From Rhabdochlamydiaceae bacterium (lineage in GTDB: Bacteria > Chlamydiota > Chlamydiia > Chlamydiales > Rhabdochlamydiaceae), in contig JAIELY010000010.1 in assembly GCA_019752555.1 (NCBI GenBank), positions 62,001-126,000 of the forward strand: a stretch of 64,000 nt of DNA. The letters are read 5' to 3'. Below the pieces are notes generated by a model. It saw nothing but the letters and a program-made list of their open reading frames with translations, was not told the origin of the DNA and searched no databases. Made by a program: the position numbers and the translations under genes. Positions 17,589 through 26,132 of the stretch are shown here, one piece after another. Each line of letters starts with the position of its first letter. Positions within the stretch are counted from its first letter, which is position 1.

Positions 17589-18489
17589 GTTCTAAGACCT
17601 CATAATTTACTGTTTTTTTAGAAAAGTAGTTTAGAGCGGACAATAGCTCTTTTTCAGATCCTCTCAGTTCGATGACAGGGGTTTCAATGAGTTCGTTAAA
17701 TTGCAAGCGGACCCGTTTTTGGTCTTTTTTCGATTCATGAGGTTCACTTCTTAAAAACTCTTTTGTTGTCGTATGTGTGGGGTTGAAAAAGACATCAGCG
17801 ACAAAGCCCTCTTCGACAATTTTTCCACTTTCGATCACAGCAACCTTGTTGCAGATCTCTTGGATCACCTCCATTTCGTGTGTGATGAGAACGATGGTCA
17901 CCCCTAATTGTTGGTTGATGCTTTTGAGCAGGGTTAGGATTTCCTGCGTTGTTTTTGGGTCCAATGCTGAGGTGGCCTCATCGCAGAGTAGCACTTGTGG
18001 CTCGCACGCAAGAGCGCGTGCGATGCCAACGCGTTGTTTTTCTCCGCCGCTAAGTGAACTGGGATAAGCGTGCTTTTTGTGACTGAGTCCAACGAGATTA
18101 AGAAGCTCATCGACACGCTCTTGTTGTCTGTTTGCATTTAGGGAGGCAATTTCTAGGGGATAGGCGATATTCTCGGCGACGGTTCGAGAGGAGAGTAGGT
18201 TAAAATGCTGAAAAATCATCCCGATGTTTTGACGGAAATGGCGCAGTTGTTTTTTGTCCAAGAGACTTAAGTCTTTGCCGTCAAAGAGAATGACGCCGGA
18301 GCTTGGAAAAACAAGAGTTGCAAGACAGCGGATGAGCGTAGACTTACCAGCACCGCTGAGCCCGATGATGCCGAAAATATCCTTGTGATCGATTGTCAGA
18401 TTGACCTGATCGAGAGCTTGGATCTTTTTACCACCGGATGAGTATGTTTTAGAAACGCCAACAATATTAATTTTGGGGTGCATAGGCAC
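17578..18489 (-). CDS. metN: Methionine ABC transporter ATP-binding protein
   Basis: A 303-residue ABC ATPase. Walker A is GLSGAGKST, the signature is LSGGEKQRVGIARAL, and Walker B is LLCDEATSALD. The C-terminal segment (KRVRLQFNELIETPVI...) is the NIL regulatory domain found in MetN, which binds methionine in known members. Start is either GTG 18489 (4 nt from SD AGGAG 18494-18498) or ATG 18483 (10 nt). The leader upstream holds a Met-rich leader peptide and a terminator hairpin, so expression is probably attenuated by methionine supply. Confidence 0.94.
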   Translation of the reverse strand: MPMHPKINIVGVSKTYSSGGKKIQALDQVNLTIDHKDIFGIIGLSGAGKSTLIRCLATLVFPSSGVILFDGKDLSLLDKKQLRHFRQNIGMIFQHFNLLSSRTVAENIAYPLEIASLNANRQQERVDELLNLVGLSHKKHAYPSSLSGGEKQRVGIARALACEPQVLLCDEATSALDPKTTQEILTLLKSINQQLGVTIVLITHEMEVIQEICNKVAVIESGKIVEEGFVADVFFNPTHTTTKEFLRSEPHESKKDQKRVRLQFNELIETPVIELRGSEKELLSALNYFSKKTVNYEVLEHGH

Positions 18490-18522
18490 GGATCTCCTTT
18501 GTGTTAATTTTTATTTAAAAAT

Positions 18523-18566
18523 TAGCGCTTAGGAGACGATTTAAACGGAGATTCTCCTAAGCGCTA
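18523..18566 (-). terminator. Attenuator/terminator hairpin in the metN leader
   Basis: On the minus strand a 13-bp perfect stem (AGCGCTTAGGAG with its complement CTCCTAAGCGCT, plus one outer T-A pair) has a loop of 18 nt. The tract AATTTTTAAAT follows at once, resembling an intrinsic terminator with an imperfect U-run. The stop codon of the leader peptide lies in its 5' arm. It ends about 24 nt before the metN SD. The 5' arm also contains GGAGA, which could pair with nearby TCTCC, an alternative fold. Confidence 0.75.
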
Positions 18567-18640
18567 TGCATGGGCATAGACATGCCACGCATACACAGAG
18601 GAGCGATAAGGAAAGAGAATAGAATGTTTGTTTTATTCAT
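18557..18640 (-). CDS. Met-rich leader peptide of metNIQ
   Basis: A 27-codon frame (ATG 18640 to TAG 18557-18559) begins MNKTNILFSFL and ends MRGMSMPMHSA. Besides the start it has Met at positions 17, 20, 22 and 24: four Met codons within eight, just before the stop. This is the layout of amino-acid leader peptides in transcription attenuation (trp, his, ilv leaders; established), here with the amino acid the operon imports. The stop lies inside the 5' arm of the terminator hairpin. The promoter -10 ends 8 nt upstream, so the mRNA may be leaderless or nearly so; no strong SD exists. Confidence 0.75.
   Translation of the reverse strand: MNKTNILFSFLIAPLCMRGMSMPMHSA
18565..18593 (-). promoter_or_regulatory. 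Upstream hairpin covering the Met codons
   Basis: On the minus strand TATGCGTGGCAT and ATGCCCATGCATA pair around a GTCT loop: 12 pairs with one wobble and one bulged C. This stem contains the four clustered Met codons. A ribosome pausing there would melt it and also cover the 5' arm of the terminator hairpin, which starts immediately after. Confidence 0.55.
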
Positions 18641-18647
18641 GAGCCTC

Positions 18648-18676
18648 ATTGTAGCAAACAGAAGATTTTTTTGCAA
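18648..18676 (-). promoter_or_regulatory. Promoter of the metNIQ leader
   Basis: On the minus strand TTGCAA (18671-18676), a 17-bp spacer and TACAAT (18648-18653) preceded by TGC (an extended -10) form a strong sigma70-type promoter. The predicted start near 18641 falls next to the leader-peptide ATG. Confidence 0.65.
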
Positions 18677-18802
18677 ATTATTATTTTCACGAGTCTGAAT
18701 TTGCTATTCTTTCTTGTTTTTAAAAAATTTATTTAATTTTTAAAGTTTGTGCGAAATAATGTTGTTTGTTATTGTTTTTGCATAAACTATTTGAGGGTTT
18801 AA

Positions 18803-19510
18803 ATGAAAGCAGAGCTTTATGAAAGAGAAACCTATTTTCATCGTGACTATGAAAATGACATGGGTAAACCGGCTTTTGATGATAGCCCCACTGACCAGGT
18901 GAAACGGACAGCTCTTGTCGCGCTCCCTTTTTTGAGCTTATGTTCCCAATTTAAATTTCCTATTGCCTTGGGAATGAGTGGGTTGCGTGCGTTTAATGAT
19001 GTCAGAAATTGGAGCGATGGGCCTTATCATTACTTTCAAACTCTTGTGTCTACAGCGGGTGTAGTGGCAACGCTCTTGGGTCAACCTCTTGGCTTAGGGC
19101 TCGCGACGGTAAGCGATCTGCTGACAGAAATTGCCCATTTTGGCCAATATGTTCGAGTTCAAGAGTATGAAAAAGCGTTTGATAGCTGTGGTAAAATCGT
19201 CAACAATGCCCTCTATCTCGCATGTCTTGTTGGTGGAGGCCTTAAACTCACCATTGCATCGCTTGCAGCTCAAATCACGCTTTGTCTCACCCTTGGAAAA
19301 AAAGAATGGAATAAAGGCCATTACTTAGAAGCTGCAGGGCATATGGGGATGGCGCTCGCACGCAGCGTGCAGCTCCAGCCGCATCTTACCAAACTCCAGA
19401 GTGACATGCATATTCAAGCTCGAGCTCCAGCTACAATAGATCGTGGAGATGAGATTGACGGAATTTATGACGAAAATGACTGCCCTATCCCGTGGTCTAG
19501 AGATGTTTAG
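18803..19510 (+). CDS. Unrecognised membrane-associated protein
   Basis: The 235-residue product has no signal peptide. A hydrophilic head (MKAELYERETYFHRDYEND) is followed by hydrophobic segments around 35-60, 75-105 and 130-160 (NALYLACLVGGGLKLTIASL), and an acidic tail ending IPWSRDV. An SD-like GAGGG precedes the ATG. Such bilobed hydrophobic proteins are common in Chlamydiae and include inclusion membrane proteins, but the spacing here is not diagnostic. The T/G-rich upstream region resembles those of the genes at 27829 and 30993. Confidence 0.6.
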   Translation: MKAELYERETYFHRDYENDMGKPAFDDSPTDQVKRTALVALPFLSLCSQFKFPIALGMSGLRAFNDVRNWSDGPYHYFQTLVSTAGVVATLLGQPLGLGLATVSDLLTEIAHFGQYVRVQEYEKAFDSCGKIVNNALYLACLVGGGLKLTIASLAAQITLCLTLGKKEWNKGHYLEAAGHMGMALARSVQLQPHLTKLQSDMHIQARAPATIDRGDEIDGIYDENDCPIPWSRDV

Positions 19511-19514
19511 TCGT

Positions 19515-22214
19515 CTATTTATGCATGAGCAAAGGGTGTAGAAAGGGGAGCTTTGAAGGTTTGCCATTGAGCGTATCTATTGTCTTAAAACAATCCACGA
19601 AGACATCCACTTGGGTTGGATCCAGGCCAAGAGTGAGCCGGATGGTTGTGCATTTCTCACTGAAGAGGATGCTTAAGTTAGGATGGTAAAAGCCCAAGCT
19701 GGGGCGGTAGAAAAGAGGATGGCTTTTTTCCATGCATTTTAAAGTAAGAAAGCCTCCAATTAAGCTTCCTTTTATTTCATGAAAAGGACCCATAATTTTT
19801 ATGTCGATGAAGGCGGCATCTGCTTCTGTTGCAATGGGAACAATCCGATAATTGAGATTATCTGTCATGTTAAAGAGTCTTTTTGGAACTTGATCAAGCA
19901 GAGAGCGCGTATTATCAAAAACCAATTTTCGATACAATTCTAACTCTTGTCTTGCATTTTGATAGGCGAGGCAAAACCAGTTTAGGCTTAAGCGATCGGT
20001 TTGCAATAGAGGATCTGTGATGAGAGAATCGAATGCTATCCAATGGGGATCGGGACTGTGGATCATGTAAAGGGGCGCCCCGCAGTAATTGTCCATTCCA
20101 AAGAGATCGAATTTAAGACCGCTGCGGTAGGCAATCACATTTAAACGTCCCTGCTCGATTTCTCCCTGAAATTCGGTAAGTAAATTTCCTAATCGGATCG
20201 AATCGATGAAGTCTAGGGTGCAGTCGATTGCAAGTGTTAAGGGTTTGTTTGAGCGCGACTTGAAGATTTGATGCAGCCGCTCTTCAATTTCTTCCACTTT
20301 GTACTCTGTTACTTCAAAATCAATTCTTCTTAAAATCGGGTTAAACTGTGCCAAAATCAGATCGACCGATTCAAAATCTGCACCTGTTGCTGTCTCTAAA
20401 GAAGACGCCTCGGAGATCAGCTGAGCAGTATGAATGTTTTCAAAGTAGGCGTTGTTTCCATAGAGAATGCGAGGGGATTTGCCGATCGATTTTTCAACCG
20501 TTTTATAAATCCCAGCTAAACTTGTCATCCCGGAAGAGTGGATCGCATACGAGGTTAAGGGATGCAGTTGTTTTGGAATTGAGTTTAATGCACTTTGGTA
20601 AATGCTGGAAAAATCTTGGAACGTATAAGGAGAGAAAATTTCAAGTAGTGCTGTGAGGTGGGCATGGATTTGTTCTAATTGAGATGCTGTATAATAAAAT
20701 GAAGCTTCCCTTTGCTTTTCTTTTAAGTCTTCAAAAAGCTCTTTGATTTTTGAGAAAGAGAGTTGAACCACAGAAGAGCGCGTTGGATGTGCAATGAGCT
20801 TTTCCCAAGCATCTTGAGGCAGCTGGGCCATAAGTCCTTTTAAAACATTAACAGTGCCCTTTACCATCAATGTTTTTTCTAAAGAGGGTGAATTCCAACT
20901 CTCATCAAAGGTGTTTAAATAAGTTAAAAAGGCCTCTTGGGAAATGTGGGGCAGCAAAAGAATTGTGTCTGCTTTCGTAGTCTTAGAAGGTGGTTTGCTA
21001 CAACGGTCTAATTCCACTCGGTTTGCACAGAGCCCAAACTTGGAGATCCAGTGCAATAGATACTGATATTGTTCATCGATTTCTTTTTTAGACAGATGGG
21101 AAAAGGGGAGCAAGCGAATGCCTCCGATCCCTTCTTGTTGCAGGCTTTGTACGCAAATCACTTTAGAGGGGTTGAGGTGGAGTTTTTTGCATGTTTGAAG
21201 CAATTGCGTTTGATAGCTGTCCCATGTTTGACTCCAGTTTGGACCTTGAGAGCAGAGAAGGGGGGACATATCAACAATTAGATGCGAATTGTTTTTTTTC
21301 GTTTTTAAAAATGCCTTCTCAATGCGTTCTTGGTCTTGTGTTGTCTTTCGAAGATTTTTGTTGTTCTCATTAGGCTCAAATCTCCTGCTGCCGCAGTCGA
21401 AGAATCCTTCGGAAAATAGAGCCGGCCCTTCAATTAAGCAAGGGAGATAGTCATTTAATGGGGCTGGACGAGTTAAAATGAGGGGAAACTCATAAGGCTG
21501 GGGCAGCGAGTGTTTCCACTCTTCGATCCGATTTGTATAAGTGCGAGAGCACTTATTCCAGGGATCTCTAGCATAGGAATTGGTCGTTTCGGGATGCACT
21601 TGTACGCAAAGTCCAAAGCTAGGACAGATTCTATCGACTAAGATGGAATAGAATCCGGTTGATTTCGCAAGCCATCTTTTTTCAAGAAACTCGATTAACT
21701 GTCTATCTTCTCTTGAATTTGTAGGAATTTGAGAGAGTTCATTGCGGTTTGTATACCATGAAAGATGAGAAGAGGGGATTGGAGATAGGTAAGGTGAAAA
21801 AGACTGGGTGAATAACTGGCGCGCAAAGGTGCCGCAGGTATGGCTGATGAGAAGGCATTCATTTCCCACGGTGGATGCAAACGGGGTCATGAGACTCATT
21901 GCCCACCCTAATCGAGCAATCATTGAAACGGAGCCAAAAAGTATTCCAGCCCCATAATTGAGCGCTCTTTCTGATGTTTGATGAATAAAACTACGGATTT
22001 TGAAATCGAGATCAGTAGCAGATGCTTTTTTTTTCTCGTCTTCTAGTGTTATTTCCCAGACATCCCTGTCACTGCGGCTTAACGAGGGTACAGCCACACA
22101 GCTAGCTTTAGCATCATGCAAATCTGGGTCTTTTACGCACAGAGAATGGCAGGGATTTCTAGGAAAGAACACTAGACTTGTGAGAAAAATGAGATAAACA
22201 AAAGGTGTCTGCAT
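19515..22214 (-). CDS. Large secreted or membrane protein with PLP-enzyme-like C-terminal half
   Basis: I take ATG 22214 as the start: it gives a signal-like N-terminus (MQTPFVYLIFLTSLVFF) and lies 1 nt after the upstream stop. The product is 899 residues. Residues 1-500 are unrecognised. From about 555 it resembles a fold-type I PLP enzyme: SSGMTSLAG (560-568, phosphate-binding turn), YFEN (590), LAIDCTLDF (Asp664, pyridine N partner) and YRSGLKFDLFG (Lys701 as Schiff-base lysine). The order and spacing fit Cys/Met-metabolism enzymes, but identity is low, so this is inference. A classical lyase in an exported protein would be unusual. Alternatively the fold is kept without catalysis. Confidence 0.5.
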   Translation of the reverse strand: MQTPFVYLIFLTSLVFFPRNPCHSLCVKDPDLHDAKASCVAVPSLSRSDRDVWEITLEDEKKKASATDLDFKIRSFIHQTSERALNYGAGILFGSVSMIARLGWAMSLMTPFASTVGNECLLISHTCGTFARQLFTQSFSPYLSPIPSSHLSWYTNRNELSQIPTNSREDRQLIEFLEKRWLAKSTGFYSILVDRICPSFGLCVQVHPETTNSYARDPWNKCSRTYTNRIEEWKHSLPQPYEFPLILTRPAPLNDYLPCLIEGPALFSEGFFDCGSRRFEPNENNKNLRKTTQDQERIEKAFLKTKKNNSHLIVDMSPLLCSQGPNWSQTWDSYQTQLLQTCKKLHLNPSKVICVQSLQQEGIGGIRLLPFSHLSKKEIDEQYQYLLHWISKFGLCANRVELDRCSKPPSKTTKADTILLLPHISQEAFLTYLNTFDESWNSPSLEKTLMVKGTVNVLKGLMAQLPQDAWEKLIAHPTRSSVVQLSFSKIKELFEDLKEKQREASFYYTASQLEQIHAHLTALLEIFSPYTFQDFSSIYQSALNSIPKQLHPLTSYAIHSSGMTSLAGIYKTVEKSIGKSPRILYGNNAYFENIHTAQLISEASSLETATGADFESVDLILAQFNPILRRIDFEVTEYKVEEIEERLHQIFKSRSNKPLTLAIDCTLDFIDSIRLGNLLTEFQGEIEQGRLNVIAYRSGLKFDLFGMDNYCGAPLYMIHSPDPHWIAFDSLITDPLLQTDRLSLNWFCLAYQNARQELELYRKLVFDNTRSLLDQVPKRLFNMTDNLNYRIVPIATEADAAFIDIKIMGPFHEIKGSLIGGFLTLKCMEKSHPLFYRPSLGFYHPNLSILFSEKCTTIRLTLGLDPTQVDVFVDCFKTIDTLNGKPSKLPFLHPLLMHK

Positions 22215-22215
22215 G

Positions 22216-22518
22216 TCATTTTCTAAATTTTTTCTTGCAACAAAGGAATGCGAGCGCAATTCCTGCAAGAATAAGAGCGCTACCTACAGAGATGTTTATA
22301 ATCGAAGAGTAATCCCGTTTTAGGGGTTTTTCGACAATCGGGGATCCGCCAAAAAATTCGATTAAAGGATTCCACATGGGATTGTTAGTGAAAAAATCGG
22401 ATGTCTTTTGCCAGATATCTTTTGAGGTTTCAACTGGGGGAGCTGCAGTTAGGCCATGCAGAACTAGGTAGGTCCCTATTGCTAAGAGGAGCAGGCTGCC
22501 AATGAGTTTAAAATTCAT
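22216..22518 (-). CDS. Small two-helix membrane protein
   Basis: The 100-residue protein has an N-terminal hydrophobic helix (LIGSLLLLAIGTYLVLHGL), a 45-residue loop rich in Trp/Phe/Pro, a second helix (ISVGSALILAGIALAFLCC) and a basic tail KKKFRK. The pattern suggests a hairpin in the inner or inclusion membrane. It ends 1 nt before the start of the large downstream gene, so the two are probably translated together. No family recognised. Confidence 0.65.
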   Translation of the reverse strand: MNFKLIGSLLLLAIGTYLVLHGLTAAPPVETSKDIWQKTSDFFTNNPMWNPLIEFFGGSPIVEKPLKRDYSSIINISVGSALILAGIALAFLCCKKKFRK

Positions 22519-22625
22519 CAGATCTCCATAAATTTGGATAGGTTCATGCTGATAGAAATCAAATTTTGAAGCGCGTTCGATATAAATTTGTATGGATTGT
22601 TTTTATTTTTTGCGCAATGCCTCAT

Positions 22626-24614
22626 TTATCTGTTTTTAGAAATGCGATCGATAAATTCCCGATGGTTGGGGCGAAAATCGAGGCAAAACTGATTAAATGG
22701 AAATCTGATGTAGCTCGGGTGTTGTTCTCCCAGCTCTGTTTCATTTGAAAGTTGTTGGAAGAGTTTAGAGATACTGATGAGAATGGTTTTTTCTTGCTCA
22801 TTGCGTGCAACTTGAAACAGTTGTCCGTTAAGGATGCGTAAGAAAAGAATTTCTCCGATGTAAACCAAAGAATGGCTCGATAGATCTGTTGAAGGAGAAG
22901 AGCTGCTGCTTGATGATCCGCTTGAATGAGTGGCTTGGCTGATAAATCGTTCAATAAGCGTCCGTCTTATCGTCATCAGTTCATGAAAGGGAGGGGAAAA
23001 GGGAATCTTGTAGAACTTTTTAATGATTTTAGCGGCAAAGGTCAAAAAATGACTCGCATTTGCCTCTGCAATAGATCTCATCATTTGATCTCTTTGTGAT
23101 TCAGTAAGCTCGGAGCTTGTTAAACAGTGCTGTCTGAGATATCTCATCTCAAAACAAAGTTGTGAGCGCCTCATTTCTGAAAGAGCATCGAGCTGTACGT
23201 GGATCCATGCATAAAAGGTTCGTAATGCTTGCCCTTCTATAGAAATTCCATAATGTTTGCAGAGTAACGAAGAAAAGTTGTCTTCTCGAAACAGAGTTTG
23301 TAGGTTTTGATGGGTCAGTTCATATTCTGTATGCCGTCCGATGAGCTCTAACAATTGGTCATGATTTTTAGATTTTTCTACCAAAAAGCTAGCGGCTTGA
23401 TCCCGATGGATCGGCATGCATTTCCACAGATGGGAGAAAAAGGGTATTTCATTGGGATTCAAAAATAGATGGAATAATAATTGATGGAGTCTCGTTTGAT
23501 GTTTTTCAAGCATTTTTTGGGCAGAATAACTTATAAAATGGGCAATTGTTGCACTTTGATTTCTATAGTTGTTAAGAAGATTAAAAACACACTGAGCAAC
23601 CTCTTCAGGGGGGGTAGAGGGATTTGCCATGGCATCGTTTAAGGCATTTAGGATCGCATGTGTGAGAAAAAAAACAGAGGCATCCTCTGAAACCTCATTT
23701 GTTTGCAGCGAATAAATAAGAGGGTCTTGTCCTAATCGACTGTGAATTTGATAGAGTAAATGATCGAGCCGCTCTTGATTTTTTTCTGGCATTTCTTTGG
23801 CAGCGTCGAACATAAAGTGGATAACCGTCATTTCATTTCCTCGGTAACGGCCAAAAAGCTCTAAAGTCAACTCAGCGATCGATTCCACAGGTTCAGTAGC
23901 TGCAGCTGTTAAATACTTTCTCAATGCGCTGAACTCTCTTAATAAACAGCCATAAATCTCAGCACTTGAAAGCGGGTAGTAAGAGCTGTTTGAGGTGGGA
24001 TCGCTCAAGGAGAGTCCGCGTGGCAGTGCACTTGAAATAGGAAGTGTTTTGTGATGTCTATGCCTTTTTCTTAACCCCCTTTTCTTTTTTCGAGGCGATG
24101 ATAACGCTGTAGGTTCTAGGAGCTCTTCGTCAGAATGAGGCGAGCGGCTAGTGTCTGCTTTGGGACGATGCCGCGGGGTGAGTGTTTTATAGAATTTTGA
24201 AAAAAATTGACGTGTGGTTGTAAGGCCGCTCGGAGGCTCATTGGAAGAGATAGAGCGTTGCCGTCTTTGTTGTGTGTGAGGATTGTGCTCAAAGGGTGTT
24301 GAAACCATTCGAAACAATTTTCTGTAAGGGGGCTCTTTTGGGGTAGTTGCAGGATCGGAAGATGGAGAGGCTTGTTGATAGTCTGAGCTTGAACTGCTCG
24401 AAGAGGCAATATCGGTATGTCCATTTGAATGGGCTGGCGGGCTTAATATAAGAGGCGGAATAAGAGTTGCCGTGGCCTCTTTAGATTCGATTGAGGTCGT
24501 GTTTTCTCCTGACGCGTCTTTAGATGAGGCGGATCCATCATCAACAAAAGTGACCATCTGAGCTGTGGGAATAGGAGGGATAGAAGAGCCCATTGAAACC
24601 TCGATTTTACGCAT
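22626..24614 (-). CDS. RasGAP-domain protein, predicted host-directed effector
   Basis: The 662-residue protein has a long low-complexity N-terminus (1-215, Ser/Pro/Arg-rich). A duplicated helical module follows (about 245-290 and 338-383; compare AELTLELFGRYRGNEMTVIHF and AQCVFNLLNNYRNQSATIAHF). The C-terminal half resembles RasGAP domains. TLFREDNFSSLL (440-451) matches the arginine-finger loop (Arg443). Helices like the central RasGAP core follow. GEILFLRILNGQLF (587-600) carries the FLR signature (Arg593). ISISKLFQQLSNETELGEQHPSY (614-636) matches the conserved block after it. A Ser-rich insert (565-580) precedes the FLR block. RasGAPs switch off Ras-family GTPases, which Chlamydiae lack, so a host target is likely. 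The domain call is mine from motifs. Confidence 0.7.
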   Translation of the reverse strand: MRKIEVSMGSSIPPIPTAQMVTFVDDGSASSKDASGENTTSIESKEATATLIPPLILSPPAHSNGHTDIASSSSSSSDYQQASPSSDPATTPKEPPYRKLFRMVSTPFEHNPHTQQRRQRSISSNEPPSGLTTTRQFFSKFYKTLTPRHRPKADTSRSPHSDEELLEPTALSSPRKKKRGLRKRHRHHKTLPISSALPRGLSLSDPTSNSSYYPLSSAEIYGCLLREFSALRKYLTAAATEPVESIAELTLELFGRYRGNEMTVIHFMFDAAKEMPEKNQERLDHLLYQIHSRLGQDPLIYSLQTNEVSEDASVFFLTHAILNALNDAMANPSTPPEEVAQCVFNLLNNYRNQSATIAHFISYSAQKMLEKHQTRLHQLLFHLFLNPNEIPFFSHLWKCMPIHRDQAASFLVEKSKNHDQLLELIGRHTEYELTHQNLQTLFREDNFSSLLCKHYGISIEGQALRTFYAWIHVQLDALSEMRRSQLCFEMRYLRQHCLTSSELTESQRDQMMRSIAEANASHFLTFAAKIIKKFYKIPFSPPFHELMTIRRTLIERFISQATHSSGSSSSSSSPSTDLSSHSLVYIGEILFLRILNGQLFQVARNEQEKTILISISKLFQQLSNETELGEQHPSYIRFPFNQFCLDFRPNHREFIDRISKNR

Positions 24615-24782
24615 TGAAATCGCTGAGATTGTGACCGATTTTTCGAGGAATGAGGTTTAAATGCAATCAGAATAAAAATGCGCTATCTTCGATCAACGCA
24701 TCTGTCACAGTTTTCATCGGTAACTAGTGTTGCGCGTGGACAAAATGAAAGCAAAGTAAGAAGAGAGCCAAAAGTTTTATGT

Positions 24783-26060
24783 TCATGGGCAGTATTGGAG
24801 TAGGGCCACAGTCTCGACGTGCATGGTTTGGGGGAACATATCAAAAGGATGTACACTCTTGAGGCAATACCCTTTGGAAATGAGGATTTGCAGATCTCTT
24901 GCAAGTGTTGCAGGATCGCAAGACACGTATAGGATTTTCTCAGGCTTTTTTTGAGCGATACTCTCGATAAGGGAACGCTCACAGCCGATGCGAGGAGGAT
25001 TGAGGATGGCGACATCGATCCCTTCAAGTTCGTTCACTCTCATTTCAGCTCTTCCTAAGAGAAAATGGGTGTTTGGGATCTGATTTTTCTCAGCGTTTTC
25101 TTCGGCGTCTTTAACAGCTCTATCTACAGATTCGATCCCAATGACTTTCTTGGCTTGCTTTGCTAAAATTAAAGAGAGCGTGCCGACGCCGCAGTAGGCG
25201 TCAAGGACCGTTTCTGTGCCTTTTAACTCCGCAAGCTCGGCTACTTTTGAATAAAGAGCTTCAGCTTGGCTTGGATTCACTTGAAAAAATGAGGCAGGAG
25301 ACACTTTAAAACGCAAATAAGAGATCTCCTCTTCAATCCATCCTTGCCCTGCAAGAGTGTGAAATTCTGTGCTTAAAATCGTTTCATTCGATGGATTGAT
25401 ATTCTGCACGACCCCCTTAATCTCCTTAACGGAAGCAATAAGCTCTTTAGCAAAAGGGATGGGAGGCTTTTGTGTCTTAGTCACAAGAATCACTAAAACT
25501 TCCTCTGTTTTGAGAGCTGTTTTAATGAGAATGTGTTTAAGATCCGAGGGAAGCTTTAATGTTTGAAGCTTGGCGAGAACCTTTTCTCCAAGAGGGCAAT
25601 GGATCGCACACTTCGCAATAGGTATAAGATCATGTGTTGTGCGCGCATAAAGACCTAACTCTTGGTTTTCATTGATAGATAATTGGATCTTATTTCTGTA
25701 TGAAAAAGGGTTCAATGAAGGAATGCAAGCATTGACATCGATTTCGATTTTTCCAATCCGCTTTAGAGCCTCTTTAACGCGCGCTTGCTTGGCCTCTAGC
25801 TGTTTAAAATAGGTCAAATGCATCAGTTGACAGCCGCCGCATTTTCCAAAGTAGGAGCAAACAGGTGTGATTCTATCTGGAGAGTCTGAGAGGTTTTCTA
25901 AGAGTTTTGCACGGGCAAATGTTTTTTTGTTTTCCACAATTTTTGCTCGAACGCGCTCATCTGGCAGAGCTCCTTCTACAAAAACGATAAGCCCGTTGTG
26001 ACGAGCTACCCCTTCGCCATGAATTCCAAGACGATCGATAGTGAGATCAATAGAGAACAT
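24783..26060 (-). CDS. rlmD: 23S rRNA m5U methyltransferase, RlmD/RumA type
   Basis: A 425-residue TrmA-family RNA uridine C5-methyltransferase. A TRAM domain at the N-terminus (IDRLGIHGEGVARHNGLIVFVEGALPDE) is followed by the Fe-S cluster cysteines CSYFGKCGGCQLMHL. The SAM-binding core is LDAYCGVGTLSLILA, then NPPRIGC and the catalytic YVSCDPATLARD. I chose ATG 26060, where the TRAM domain begins. A GTG at 26102 would add 14 residues with no domain. It stands alone between accessory genes. Confidence 0.9.
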   Translation of the reverse strand: MFSIDLTIDRLGIHGEGVARHNGLIVFVEGALPDERVRAKIVENKKTFARAKLLENLSDSPDRITPVCSYFGKCGGCQLMHLTYFKQLEAKQARVKEALKRIGKIEIDVNACIPSLNPFSYRNKIQLSINENQELGLYARTTHDLIPIAKCAIHCPLGEKVLAKLQTLKLPSDLKHILIKTALKTEEVLVILVTKTQKPPIPFAKELIASVKEIKGVVQNINPSNETILSTEFHTLAGQGWIEEEISYLRFKVSPASFFQVNPSQAEALYSKVAELAELKGTETVLDAYCGVGTLSLILAKQAKKVIGIESVDRAVKDAEENAEKNQIPNTHFLLGRAEMRVNELEGIDVAILNPPRIGCERSLIESIAQKKPEKILYVSCDPATLARDLQILISKGYCLKSVHPFDMFPQTMHVETVALLQYCP

Positions 26061-26132
26061 TTTTTTTAATTGGATAATATTGCATGTTGAGAAGAATGCC
26101 ACAAAAACAGGTAATTTTAGGAGAGAAAAAGG

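Noticed and set aside
18523-18600. SAM riboswitch or T-box in the metN leader
   Set aside because: I could not find the conserved cores (T-box sequence, kink-turn and pseudoknot elements). The Met-rich peptide plus terminator explains the leader better.
24683-25027. Gene in the gap before rlmD
   Set aside because: It lies mostly inside rlmD in another frame and has no SD or recognisable protein.
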